Assembly (NCBI GenBank): GCA_023212695.1
Contig: JALCCG010000293.1
Location: forward strand, 1-26,042
Origin: Sporisorium sorghi
Lineage: Eukaryota > Basidiomycota > Ustilaginomycetes > Ustilaginales > Ustilaginaceae
Direction: 5' to 3'
DNA: 26,042 nt
Shown piece by piece: positions 1-9,200 of this stretch (the first letter of the stretch is position 1; each line of letters begins with the position of its first letter). The notes below the pieces were generated by a model. The model made no database searches, was not told the origin of the DNA, and saw nothing but the letters and a program-made list of their open reading frames with translations. The translations under genes were made by a program, and so were the position numbers.

Positions 1-567
1 AATGTTGACCATTGCTGAGCTGGAGGTGATCAGAGTGATGATGATGGTGTGTGGCAAGCTAAAGTAATTATGACTGCCCATGTGCCTGATTTTCTTTTGG
101 CCATGGAGTGGCCTTGTCTTGTACTAAATTGATACAGGCTATGCTGCCTTGAAATTTCCAAAATCAGGAGTGCCACCCGAGGCCACAAAATCCAAAAATC
201 TCTCATCTATGTGAATCTCGCATCTACGTGAACTACGTTACCCCGCAGTTGGCCTTTCGCCTCTTTTTTTTTTTTTTTTTTTTTTTTTTCCCCGCCTTGG
301 GCTCGGCTGCTGCTGCTGCTGCTGTGCATTCATTTCACGCAGACTTTTCCTTTCAGACACGGCGCAAGCAGCTCAGCTCTCCGACCGCCGCCCAATCAGC
401 ACAGCTGCGATTGTCGTTCATCATCCCTGCGTCTTCCTTCCACACCACATCCTCCCTATCTCTCCTCGCCACTCTTTCCCTCCTTTCTTCACATCACTCG
501 CTCCCATCCTACAAGGAGCTTCTTCAAAACAACTCTCCCTCCATCCTCCACCGCATACATCCCCACA
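1..567. other. intergenic / 5' leader of the b5-ACAD gene
   Basis: No gene is supported here. The first ~230 bases are more AT-rich than the coding regions and contain no convincing ORF. A run of 26 T lies at 264-289 and a (GCT)6 tract at about 306-324. From about 420 to 567 the plus strand is pyrimidine-rich, as is usual for leaders of smut genes, and leads into the ATG at 568. I see no clear TATA box. The 141-codon reading frame at 228-653 is mostly low-complexity translation of the T run and the leader, so I do not call it. Confidence 0.6.
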
Positions 568-2148
568 ATGTCGGCTCAAAAGCAGAGCTCGTCCGCGCCA
601 CAGCGCAAGGAGTACACTCGCGACGAGGTCGCCAAGCACAACAAGGCAGGTGATCTCTGGGTCATCATTGACGCCGAGGTGTACAACGTCTCCAAGTTCT
701 CCGAGCTCCACCCTGGTGGCGAGAACGTCTTCCACGACGAAGAGGTCGCTGGTCAGGACGCCACCGAGACCTTCTTCGGTCTGCACCGTCGCGAGGTTCT
801 GCAGAAGCCGCAGTACCAGCGCCTCATCATCGGCACCATCCAGGGCGAGCAGTCCAAGCTCAAGCCTGACCCCGTGGGAAGCCCCTCGCGTGTGCCCTAC
901 GCCGAGCCCACCTGGTTGGCCACTGCGTACCACTCGCCGTACTTTAACGACTCGCACCGCCGCCTGCAGCGCGAGTGGCGCAAGTTTGTCGACGAGGAGA
1001 TCACCGAGGTTGCGCACCGATGCGAGGAGAGCGGCAAGCGTCCCGACGTCGAGCTCGTCAAGAAGATGGGCGCCAACGGCATCAATGCTATGCGCATGGG
1101 CCCGGGCAAGCATCTGCACGGCCGCAAGCTCTTCGCCGACATCAAGGGCGAGGAATTCGACTACTTCCACGAGCTCATCATCACGCAGGAGCTCGTGCGC
1201 TGCGGCGCGCGTGGCTTTGGAGACGGTCTCCAGGGCGGCATGGTCATTGGTCTCCCACCCGTGATGAACTTTGGCTCCGAGGAGCTCAAGAAGGAGATCG
1301 TCGAGCCCGTGCTCGCCGGAGACAAGTTCATCTCGCTCGCCATCTCCGAGGCTTTCGCCGGTTCGGACGTCATGGGTCTGCGCACCACCGCCAAGCTCAC
1401 CGACGACGGCGAGCACTACATCGTCAACGGCACCAAGAAGTGGATCACCAACGGTGTGTTTGCCGACTACTTCTCCACCGCTGTCAAGACGGACCAGGGC
1501 TTTGCTATGATCTGCATCCCCCGTGCTTGCGGTAACATCGAGACCAAGCAGATCAAGACGTCCTACTCCACCACGGCGGGCACTGCCTACATTACGTTCG
1601 ACAACGTCAAGGTGCCCAAGAAGTACCTCATCGGCGAGGACGGCATGGGCGTGTACTACATCCTGTCCAACTTCAACCACGAGCGCTGGGTGATGTGCTG
1701 CTCGACCATCCGCTCGGCACGCGCCGTGTGCGAAGAGTGCATGCTCTGGATCCACCAGCGCAAGGTGTTCGGCAAGCCGCTCACCAGCCAGCCCGTGATT
1801 CGCCAGAAGATGGCCCAGATGATCTCGCTCGTCGAAGCTGCCCAGAACTGGCTCGAGAACATCACGTACCAGATGTGCAAGATGTCGTACGCCCAGCAGT
1901 CCAAGTTCCTCGCCGGCCAGGTCGGCTTGCTCAAGTCGTGGTCGACGCGTGTCTCGCACGAGGTCGCCGACGGCGCCGTCCAGATCTTTGGTGGTAGGGG
2001 TCTGACCAAGACGGGCATGGGCAAGTTTACCGAGATGTTCCACCGCACGTACAAGTTCGACGCTGTCCTGGGTGGGTCCGAGGAGGTGCTGGCTGATTTG
2101 GGTATCCGACAGGCGCTCAGGATGATGCCTGAGAACGCGCGTCTGTGA
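568..2148 (+). CDS. acyl-CoA dehydrogenase with N-terminal cytochrome b5 domain, probably peroxisomal
   Basis: This 526-residue protein is intronless. Residues ~10-85 form a cytochrome b5-type heme domain with HPGG (His48) and a second candidate heme ligand, His73, at close to the usual spacing. Residues ~125-520 are an acyl-CoA dehydrogenase: the flavin signature reads SEAFAGSD, followed by NGTKKWITNG and QRKVFGKPL. The family oxidises acyl-CoA to the enoyl-CoA using FAD, and the fused b5 could accept the electrons (inference). The usual C-terminal catalytic Glu (MCAD YEGTSQI position) is Gly502 here. A Glu at 372 (NHERW) sits where LCAD and isovaleryl-CoA dehydrogenase carry theirs. The protein ends in Ala-Arg-Leu, a PTS1-type tripeptide, which suggests a peroxisomal enzyme. 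The ATG at 568 directly precedes the b5 domain. The stop lies 171 nt from the convergent NOP2 stop. The family is certain; substrate and location are inferred. Confidence 0.92.
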   Translation: MSAQKQSSSAPQRKEYTRDEVAKHNKAGDLWVIIDAEVYNVSKFSELHPGGENVFHDEEVAGQDATETFFGLHRREVLQKPQYQRLIIGTIQGEQSKLKPDPVGSPSRVPYAEPTWLATAYHSPYFNDSHRRLQREWRKFVDEEITEVAHRCEESGKRPDVELVKKMGANGINAMRMGPGKHLHGRKLFADIKGEEFDYFHELIITQELVRCGARGFGDGLQGGMVIGLPPVMNFGSEELKKEIVEPVLAGDKFISLAISEAFAGSDVMGLRTTAKLTDDGEHYIVNGTKKWITNGVFADYFSTAVKTDQGFAMICIPRACGNIETKQIKTSYSTTAGTAYITFDNVKVPKKYLIGEDGMGVYYILSNFNHERWVMCCSTIRSARAVCEECMLWIHQRKVFGKPLTSQPVIRQKMAQMISLVEAAQNWLENITYQMCKMSYAQQSKFLAGQVGLLKSWSTRVSHEVADGAVQIFGGRGLTKTGMGKFTEMFHRTYKFDAVLGGSEEVLADLGIRQALRMMPENARL

Positions 2149-2319
2149 CGAGGCGCAAGGGCGAGTGTTCTGTTCTGCTTTGAGTTGGTAATGTTCAGAG
2201 ATGATTCTTCCAGAAACGTGTCAAATCGTCAGTGGTGAGGATGTGCGAAATGTGAGTGAGATGGGATTGACCGAGTGAAGAACGGAGACAGCGAGTCTAT
2301 GTGTGAGTGAGTGCGAAGA

Positions 2320-3661
2320 TCAACGACGAGGGTTTCCCTTTGCCTTTGCCTTCTTGAGGCTCTTCTGCATGAGTTTCTGGTCCTCCGGGTTGTCGAGCGA
2401 CACGAGCGCGTCGTCTTTGCCTCCTTGCACCCCCACCTCATCCTCCTCCTCCCTCACCTCCCCATCGCCGACCTCAGCGCCCGCATTCTGCTCGCCCTTG
2501 CCCTTGCCCTTGCCACCGTTCGACGGCGGGTTAACCTTCAGCTTACACACAAAGAACCCGTCCAAGTTGTGCACGTGCGGGAAGATCCGACGCGCATACA
2601 CCATGCGCTCGTCGAACTTGGCCCGTCCGAAACTCTTAAACCCATCCCTACCAAACTGGATGCCCGTATCCACTATCTTGACATTGCTGCGCTTGCGCAG
2701 CGCATACTGCACCACCTCCTCGTTCTCCTCGACCATGACCGAGCATGTCGAGTACACCACGTACCCACCCGTGCCCGAACGCGGGTTGACCGAGTCGATC
2801 GCACACAGCAACAGCTGCTTCTGCAGGTGCGTCAGCAGCGCAAAATCGCGCTCCGACTTGTTCACCTTCACCGACTGATCCTTGTGAATCACACCCGTGC
2901 CGGAACACGGCGAGTCGAGCAGCACCCGGTCGAATCCGCCGATCACCTTGGGGAACTGGCGTCCGTCGTAATTGCAAACCACGACGTTTTTGCAGCCGAG
3001 ACGGTGGATGTTGGCGACGAGCGATTTGATGCGGTTCTTGTTCGAGTCGTTGGCGAAGACGGTGCCGGTGTTCTGCATGAGCGCAGAGAGGTAGGTGGAT
3101 TTGCCGCCGGGCGCGGAGGCCATGTCGAGCACGCGCTCGTGCGGCTGCGGCGCCAGTGCGATGCAGGGGAGGAAACTAGAAGCCGCCTGCAACATGTAGT
3201 GGCCCGCGAGGTACTCCGGCGTCGCACCGATGGGTACGCTCGACTCGAACACCTGCAGCCCGACTTTGCTCCAGGAGCCGATAGGTTCGAGGTTGACGCC
3301 GCGATTGATGAGCGCCTGCGCCAGATCGCGACGGCGCGTGCGGAGGGTGTTGGCGCGGATGGTGACGGGTCGAGGGGTTTCGTTGGCCTCGAAAAACTCG
3401 ATGGCTTCGGCAGGGGTGAAGAGCTCAAAGAGTTTCTCGGCGAGGAAGGCGTTGTAGCCGTAGTAGGTGCAGATGTCGGCGAGGAGCTGCTCGATGTATT
3501 CGGAACGGGAGCGGCCGTCGACGGCGAGCTTTTTGAAGTTGGAGAGGACGGTGACGATCTCTTGGATGCGCATGTGGACGAGCTGCAGGTCGGCGCCGCG
3601 GGTCTTTTCGACTTCGCGCTCTTCCAGCGTGGGGAGCATGAATTCGGCGCCTTCTCCGGAT

Positions 3662-3699
<38 letters not shown>

Positions 3700-4305
3700 T
3701 TCAGAGTCTAGCTCGACTTCATCGTCATCGAGCTCGACCTCGTCGTCTTGCTCGCCTTCGAGAACGTCGTGGTCGTCGCCCAAATCGAACTCGTCGCCAA
3801 GCTCTTGCTCGGAGCCTTGCTCTTCGTCGTCGTCCAAACCCTCGACATCCTCCTCGCCGTCCTCCTCGTCATCAGAGTCGAGCGAAAGACCCTGGCTCTT
3901 GAGGAGCTCCTCGAGACGCTCTGCCTCTGCGAGCGCCTTCTTGCGCTGCCTCTCTGTAAGCTTGCCGTTCTTTGGCAGGCCGAGCGCCTCCAATGGGTCC
4001 TCCTCTTCCTCGCCTTCCAGCTCCTCCTCGTCAACCTCTTCCTCATCCTCCACCTCCTCGACAGGCACAACCCGAGCCTTCGCCTTACCAGTGACACCCG
4101 CCTTGGAACTAGACGCCTTTGCTGGCTTCCTCGCCGCTGCTGCTGACGACGATGCTGCTTCTCGAGATGCGACCTTTTGCTTCTTAGCAGGCACGCTCGA
4201 CTCTTGCGCCTTACGCTTGCCCTTGTTGCTGTTGGCGCTGGCGAGCGTGCGATCCTCGCGCAGAGGCTGAGGTGGCGCCTGTTTGTTCTTTGATCTGCGG
4301 CCCAT
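2320..4305 (-). CDS. NOP2: 25S rRNA (cytosine-C5) methyltransferase Nop2
   Basis: This 661-residue protein matches the Nop2/NOL1 family, which methylates a cytosine in large-subunit rRNA and is needed for 60S assembly in the nucleolus. It opens with the typical MGRRSKNKQ. Residues ~50-225 are a Lys- then Glu/Asp-rich tail containing twelve Asp encoded by (GAC)12, antisense to 3664-3699. The C-terminal half is the SAM-dependent RsmB/NOL1 core. It has the SAM loop LDMASAPGGKST, motif IV DSPCSGTG (Cys467) and motif VI YSTCS (Cys521), the two cysteines used by RNA m5C methyltransferases. The C-terminus is again basic (KSLKKAKAKG). Yeast Nop2 is a similar length (618 residues). The ATG at 4305 is the only sensible start because it gives the conserved N-terminus. 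The gene is convergent with the ACAD gene and divergent from the glutathione transferase gene. Confidence 0.95.
3664..3699 (-). repeat. (GAC)12 tract encoding poly-Asp in NOP2
   Basis: A perfect trinucleotide repeat reading GTC on the plus strand and Asp codons in NOP2. It lies in the acidic tail outside the catalytic domain, where length changes would be tolerated. Confidence 0.95.
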
Positions 4306-4779
4306 TGTGAGTTTTGTTTTGATGCGATGGAAGATGGTGAGCAGCTATCAAGCAAAGATTTGAGAACGAAAGTCTTTTCTTCTTCTTGTTCGGAAAAAAA
4401 AAAGAGGGTCTCAGCTCAGCTGCAGCGCAAAGAGACGAAAAATTTGGATTTCCTGCACCATCTCGCAAAAATTTTGGAAGAGAAAAAAATAAAAAATAAA
4501 AAAAATAAAAATGGAGTGGAAAAGCACCAGATCTCGACTTAACATGTTGAGTTGGAAAAAAGATCGGTCTGCATCGGGGTACGATGCGGTGTTCGGAGTC
4601 GGATTTAGAGGCGACTTCGGATTCAAAAGCGGGTCATAAACTTTGTCTTGGCTTACGCATGACGGAGACAAGCGCCAAAGCGAGAGCAAATCCGGAGTTT
4701 GGGTCATGCCTCAGGCTGGAAAGCAGGCACGGGCCCCTTTTTGTCTTTTTGCTCAAACTCCACTTTGCCCTCGATGTCC

Positions 4780-4786
4780 TATATAA
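4780..4786 (+). promoter_or_regulatory. TATA-like box of the glutathione transferase gene
   Basis: TATATAA lies 83 nt before the ATT at 4863 and 227 nt before the first downstream ATG at 5007. If transcription starts some 30 nt downstream, the mRNA leader contains no AUG in any frame before 5007. The assignment is by sequence match and position only. Confidence 0.5.
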
Positions 4787-4862
4787 CCTCGAGGTTCTTC
4801 AGCAAACATCATCGTCCCTCGACATCAACAACTTCAACCTCGTCGTCAGACGCACATCCACC

Positions 4863-5006
4863 ATTCTAGCCCCTTCACTTCGACGCACGGCCGCTCTTCT
4901 ACCCAAGCAGCAGGCCTTTGCTCTCCGCACTTTTGCATCTCTACCTGCAACTCGTCTTACCGCACCTCGTCCTCAACCTCTGGCACGCCGCACGTTCGCG
5001 ACCAGC
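4863..5006 (+). other. putative AUU-initiated mitochondrial presequence (48 codons) ahead of the glutathione transferase
   Basis: The 48 codons upstream of the ATG at 5007 are open and in frame. Read from the ATT at 4863 they encode a leader with Leu-Arg-Arg at codons 6-8, about seven Arg and one Lys, many Ala/Leu/Ser/Thr, and no Asp or Glu. It ends ARRTFATS just before Met. The ATT is preceded by CCACC, an excellent initiation context with A at -3. The region lies downstream of the TATA-like box and has no AUG in any frame. Composition and openness are seen; initiation at AUU and mitochondrial import are inferred. An unseen upstream exon supplying an ATG is the main alternative. Confidence 0.5.
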
Positions 5007-6102
5007 ATGTCCGCCGACCACGACAATTCCAAGAAAGACGGCTCGGCCAACTGGTCCAACAAGGACGGCCACTTCCGTCGTCAGGAATCGAGCTTCCGCA
5101 CAACGATCGAAAAGGGCGGCAAGCACGAACCCGAGCTGGGGCGCTACCATCTCGTGGTCGCGCTCGCGTGTCCCTGGGCGCACCGTGCGCTGATCGTGCG
5201 CAAGCTCAAGGGCATCGACCGCGTACCCGACCTGCTGCCCGTGCACGTCGTCGACTCGCTCCTCGGCTCGGAGGGCTGGAGCTTTGTGCCGTACGACGAG
5301 CCCAAGGGTTATGGTGTGCCGGGTACGGGCATTCACATTCCCGGTCATGAGGACAAGAAGCGCATTCGCGAGCTCTACCTCGCCGCCGACCCGCAGTATT
5401 CGCAGCGCTGCACCGTGCCCATCATCTGGGACAACAAGCTCCAGACGATTGTCAACAATGAATCGAGCGAGGTGATTCGCAACCTCAACTATGCATTTGA
5501 CGATTTCATCCCCCAGGAGTTCCGCGGGGTTACGTTCTACCCCGAGCAGCACGCAAAGGACATGGACGCGTTCCACGAATGGGTCTACCCGAACATCAAT
5601 AACGGGGTTTACAAGCAAGTATCGGTCTAAGCATGACAATCTTTATTGGAGTTGCAATTCTTGGTCTACGACTAAACAAAGTACACTTCTTCTCATTCTT
5701 CGTTCCTTCAGGTGCGGCTTCGCGACCCGCCAAGACGCATACGAAAGCGCCGTCACCCCGCTCTTCGAAAGCCTCGACCGTGTCGAGAAGATGTTGGAGG
5801 ATGGAAGGACGTACTTGTTCGCCGATACGCTGACCGAGGCCGACATCAGGCTGTTCACGACCATTGTCCGTTTCGACCCCGTGTACTACACACACTTCAA
5901 GTGCAACTTGCGCACCATCCGCGACGGCTACCCGCGCATCAACAGGTGGATGCAGAACCTCTACTGGAACAATCCCGCCTTCAAGGATACCACGGATTTC
6001 GACAGCATCAAGGCACACTACTTTGAGAGCCACACCAACATTAACCCGCATCGCATCGTGCCGAAGGGTCCGGTGCCGCACATCTTGCCGCTGGACAAGT
6101 GA
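5007..6102 (+). CDS. ECM4: Xi-class glutathione transferase / S-glutathionyl-hydroquinone reductase (Ecm4-like)
   Basis: Two exons, 5007-5614 and 5712-6102, give 332 residues from the first AUG. The family uses a catalytic cysteine to remove glutathione from glutathionyl-hydroquinones, releasing hydroquinone and GSSG with a second glutathione. The N-terminal thioredoxin-like domain carries the hallmark CPWAHR (Cys55). The C-terminal helical domain contains NNGVYK-CGFAT, in which the dash is the splice point, then a DxxLFxxLxRxE-type helix and LTEADIRLFTT. Joining the exons restores this family signature exactly only with a GC-AG intron (5615-5711). Without splicing the protein would end six codons later as QVSV. 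The ATG at 5007 has no competing AUG in the leader; the frame is open upstream and may add a mitochondrial presequence. The stop is 109 nt from the convergent Rab-GAP stop. Confidence 0.93.
5615..5711 (+). other. GC-AG intron of the glutathione transferase gene
   Basis: This 97-nt intron begins GCAAGT and ends CCTTCAG. The exon junction AA|G completes the Lys codon of the conserved GVYKCGFA motif. GCAAGT is the usual consensus of non-canonical GC donors. A GT donor (GTATCG) lies only 4 nt downstream at 5619, but its use with the same acceptor would shift the frame. A branch-like ACTAAAC lies at 5671-5677. In-frame read-through hits a stop at 5628-5630. Confidence 0.85.
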
Positions 6103-6211
6103 TGGAACCCGCATCCTGTTTTGTTGTTTAGGTTAGCTGTGGCTGTTCCGCTTGTGTTCGCTGGAAATGCATCCCTCTATTCGCTGTATCGTTGTCTGCG
6201 TGTGTGTGTGT

Positions 6212-9200
6212 CTAGGCCGCATCCAACCCCAACCCCAACTCAGCCGTAAGATCCGCAACATGCCGCTCCCTCTTCTCCAGAATATTCGCATACCGTATAC
6301 TCGCCTTCAACTCGTTACACGCCAAATGTATCAACCGATCCACGCTAAACAGCCTCGACGTCAACCCATGCGCCAACCCGTAAAACGCCGCCGCCGACTC
6401 TGTCGCCAACAATTCCCCTTCATACAGCTTCAAAATCGCCATCGCCACACGGAACAATATCACCATGCCCTCGACGAACATCACGTCCCACACCCGGAAC
6501 AGCGTCTCGACGGGCAGGCAGTCGGTGTAGAGCGAGAGGAACCATGCAAACGTGATGGCGGGCAGGTCGACGCCGAGCTCGGCGATGTGCGCGTGCAGCC
6601 GCGGCATGTGTTCCGCGACGAGCTCGATGAGTACGCGCTGGTCGGCTTGGGATACGAGCAGGTGCGACGTGTAGTACTCGCTGGGCAGGATCTTTTCGAT
6701 CAGACATACGAGCACCCAGAACGCCTCCTCCTCGGTCGCGTGCGTCAGCAGCAGCGTTGCAGCCAGGTTGTTCATCCCCTGACAGTAGCCTGTCGAAGGA
6801 TTGTACCAGCTGAACGCGACAAGCAGCCGCCGCAGCTTCGGCACCCCTTGCCCGTCCCCGCCGAAGTACACGTTCGTCGGCATGGTCCGGTGCACATCCA
6901 GATCGATCTGCGTCAGACACTCGTTCGTCTCGCCCTGGTGGTCGGAGAGCAGCTCCTGGTACCGGCCAGGCTCGGCAATGTCGTTGGCACCACTGCACTC
7001 GGCCCAGATTCGCGCACGATAGCAGAGCGGGATGCCCGTTTGGCACAGGGTCAAAAACTCGCGCCAGTCCTCCTTGCCGCTCTTGGAGTCGCCCATGCGG
7101 TTGACGCCGACCATGCCGGAGGACCAGTCTTCTTCGGGCGCCTTTTCGGCAGAGCTGAGCACCTTTGCTCCGTCGGCGGATGCGCCGCCACTTCCAAAAA
7201 GCGTTCCGGCCAGAAGCGCCTTGGTCTTGGACGTCGAACTCGTCATCAAAGGCTTGGCCGCCACGGTGTTGCTGCTATTACTGCCGCCACTGCCGGTACT
7301 GCCATTGCCAGCACCACCAACACCATTCGCATCCGCCGCCTGAAGCCGCGCGCGCCGGTGCTCGAGGAACGCATCCCATCGCTGCTTCTGCTCGATCTGC
7401 TGCGAATCGTGCATATCCTTGAGCTGCGTGAGCAATCGCCGCACCGTGTTCGAAATCGACGGAAGGCCCACATTCGCCGCGCCTCCCCCTTTCACCGGGC
7501 TGCTCGACCGCGAAGACGCATTGGACCGCGTCCCGCGTCTCCCATTCTTCGCCGGACTGCTGCGTGTCGGGGACGGCAACGGTTTGGAAACAGCACTAAC
7601 AGGCAGCACTTCGGCCTGCACCGGCTTGCTATCCGGCACCGTCAGCAGATTGCTGCGACGCTTCGCACGCTTGGCTTGAGCGCTAGCACTGTCGGCCGTC
7701 GCTGCACCATCATCGGAAACCGCCCCCGTCGACGGCGCCGGCGAGGTGGACCGAGATGCGGCGACCAGCTGCACATCGTTGTGATCCACCTGCGGAGCGA
7801 TCACCGAGCTGTTTGCCTTGACTGCACGCGAAAGATCCAGCTCGTCGTCGGACGAGTCGGCCGTGTCGAGATCCGGATCGTTCTTGTCGTCCTCGCTCGC
7901 GCTATCGGAACCACCGCGCGCACGAATGCCGACCTTGATGCCCGTGAGAGTCGCTGGCGCCGGCGCGGACGCTTTCCTCGCCTGGCGAAGCAGCCGGATG
8001 TCGGCGTCGGTGGGGTTGTAAATGAATCCATAGCGGTCGGTGAGCACCTGGATGTCTTCTTCCTCGTCGCTGTCCGTGTCCGAGTCGTCGGCGGGACGCA
8101 CGACGATGGACGAGTCTGCAGCGATCGATGCAGCGTATGCTGCTGCTCCTGTCGCTGCGGCTGTTGTGCCGGACGAGGCATGTTCGGTCATGTTGGTGAA
8201 GCCAGGGACGGGCGCCTTGCCTCCATACACTTCGAACTCGTCGCCAGAGCTCTCTTCCTCGTCAAGCGTACCGAGTCGAGCGGCGCGTTTCTGTTTGGCG
8301 GAGATGGGCGTGTCGGCGGCAGTGGGGGACGCAGCGACGCCGTTGCTGTTGCCTTGACTGCTGGCAGCAACGTCACTCCTCTTTGCCGGATCATCGAGCT
8401 CCTTGTTGCTGCCGCTGGAGGATATGCCAAGACCGGCAATGCTTCCGGAACCGCTCTTTCGACCCTTCTTCTTGCGTCGCACGAGCGTAGGAGGCGCTGC
8501 TTCATTCGGCAATATAGGCTCGAGCTCGACGGCAGCGCTGGGAGGACGCGGCGATGGAGCGCCCAGGATGGCACTGCCCTCGCCCGCAGAAAGCGAATGG
8601 GCCGGGTCGGCGCTGCGGCGATCGAACTGATACGTGTCTGGCAACCTCGTGACATTGGGTTGAGGGGCGGGAGGCGGTGTCTCGGGTGCCGGTGACGAGC
8701 GCGTATAGCGTCCAAAAGCTCTTGCGAATGTCGACGCAGACGCCGCCTTGGACGTCTTGGATGCACTCACGGAGCGCTTCCCGGCTGCATCGGCAGCACC
8801 AGCCGCCGCCGCCGCCGCCGCAGCAGCAGCAGACGGAGTCGTCTCGCGTCGACCGGGGCCGGTGGCCTTGACCATACTCTGAGCAGTGCTCGGCGCCGCC
8901 TTGCGCGACGCAGCACCTCCAGACCATGGCAGCAGGCCGCTTGCCCAGTCGCCGAGTCCGCCGCCAACAGAAGTACTGGAAGAGGTGGATCTGGCGCGGG
9001 GCGATGCGACACTCGGCGACTTGGCCTTGTAGAGCGACTGAGGCGAGGCGGGAGGCTGTGGCGACGACTTGACGGCAGCGGCTCGATGTTGAGACGAGGG
9101 ACTGGTGCTGATGCTGTCAGCGACCGAGGCGGACGACGACTTGAGGCTGCGCGATTCTGCGTCCTTGTCGTTGGTCGACGCGATCGAGATGGAGAGCGAC

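Larger units (their letters stand above)
4306..5006. other. divergent promoter region between NOP2 and the glutathione transferase
   Basis: This is the shared upstream region of two divergent genes. It holds an A-rich stretch at about 4480-4512 and a TATA-like box at 4780-4786 facing the transferase gene. The frame of the transferase stays open through the whole right part of the region, from before 4584. The part from 4863 to 5006 is annotated separately as a putative AUU-initiated leader. Two in-frame ATGs (4584, 4659) lie upstream of the TATA-like box, so they are unlikely to be in the main transcript. Confidence 0.6.

Noticed and set aside
264..289. Poly-T runs at 264-289 and 19077-19098 as polymerase III terminators or retroposon tails
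   Set aside because: No RNA gene or target-site duplication adjoins them; homopolymers are common in these intergenic regions.
430..567. Open, acid-free leader frame upstream of the ACAD ATG
   Set aside because: It is Ser/Pro/Thr-rich because the leader is pyrimidine-rich, has few Arg and no Leu-Arg-Arg start. It served as a control showing that lack of acidic residues alone is weak evidence.
228..653. 141-codon plus-strand frame before and into the ACAD gene
   Set aside because: Poly-Phe and poly-Ala come from the T run and the GCT tract, and the frame overlaps the start of the real gene in another frame.
421..2043. 540-codon antisense frame over the b5-ACAD gene, and similar long antisense frames over NOP2, the Rab GAP, YSH1 and ArgRS
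   Set aside because: Strong C/G third-position bias removes stop codons from one antisense frame. These translations have no recognisable domains and an atypical composition, whereas the sense frames encode complete known proteins.
2146..2250. Stop-codon read-through to hidden peroxisomal signals, a mechanism known in Ustilago, checked after each stop
   Set aside because: None of the stops is followed by the leaky TGA-CTA context and no short extension ends in a PTS1 tripeptide. The ACAD already has ARL at its normal end.
4774..4869. ATG just before the TATA-like box of the transferase gene with a ~31-codon frame ending at 4867-4869
   Set aside because: It lies upstream of or inside the TATA-like element, so it is probably not in the main mRNA, and it is out of frame with the transferase.
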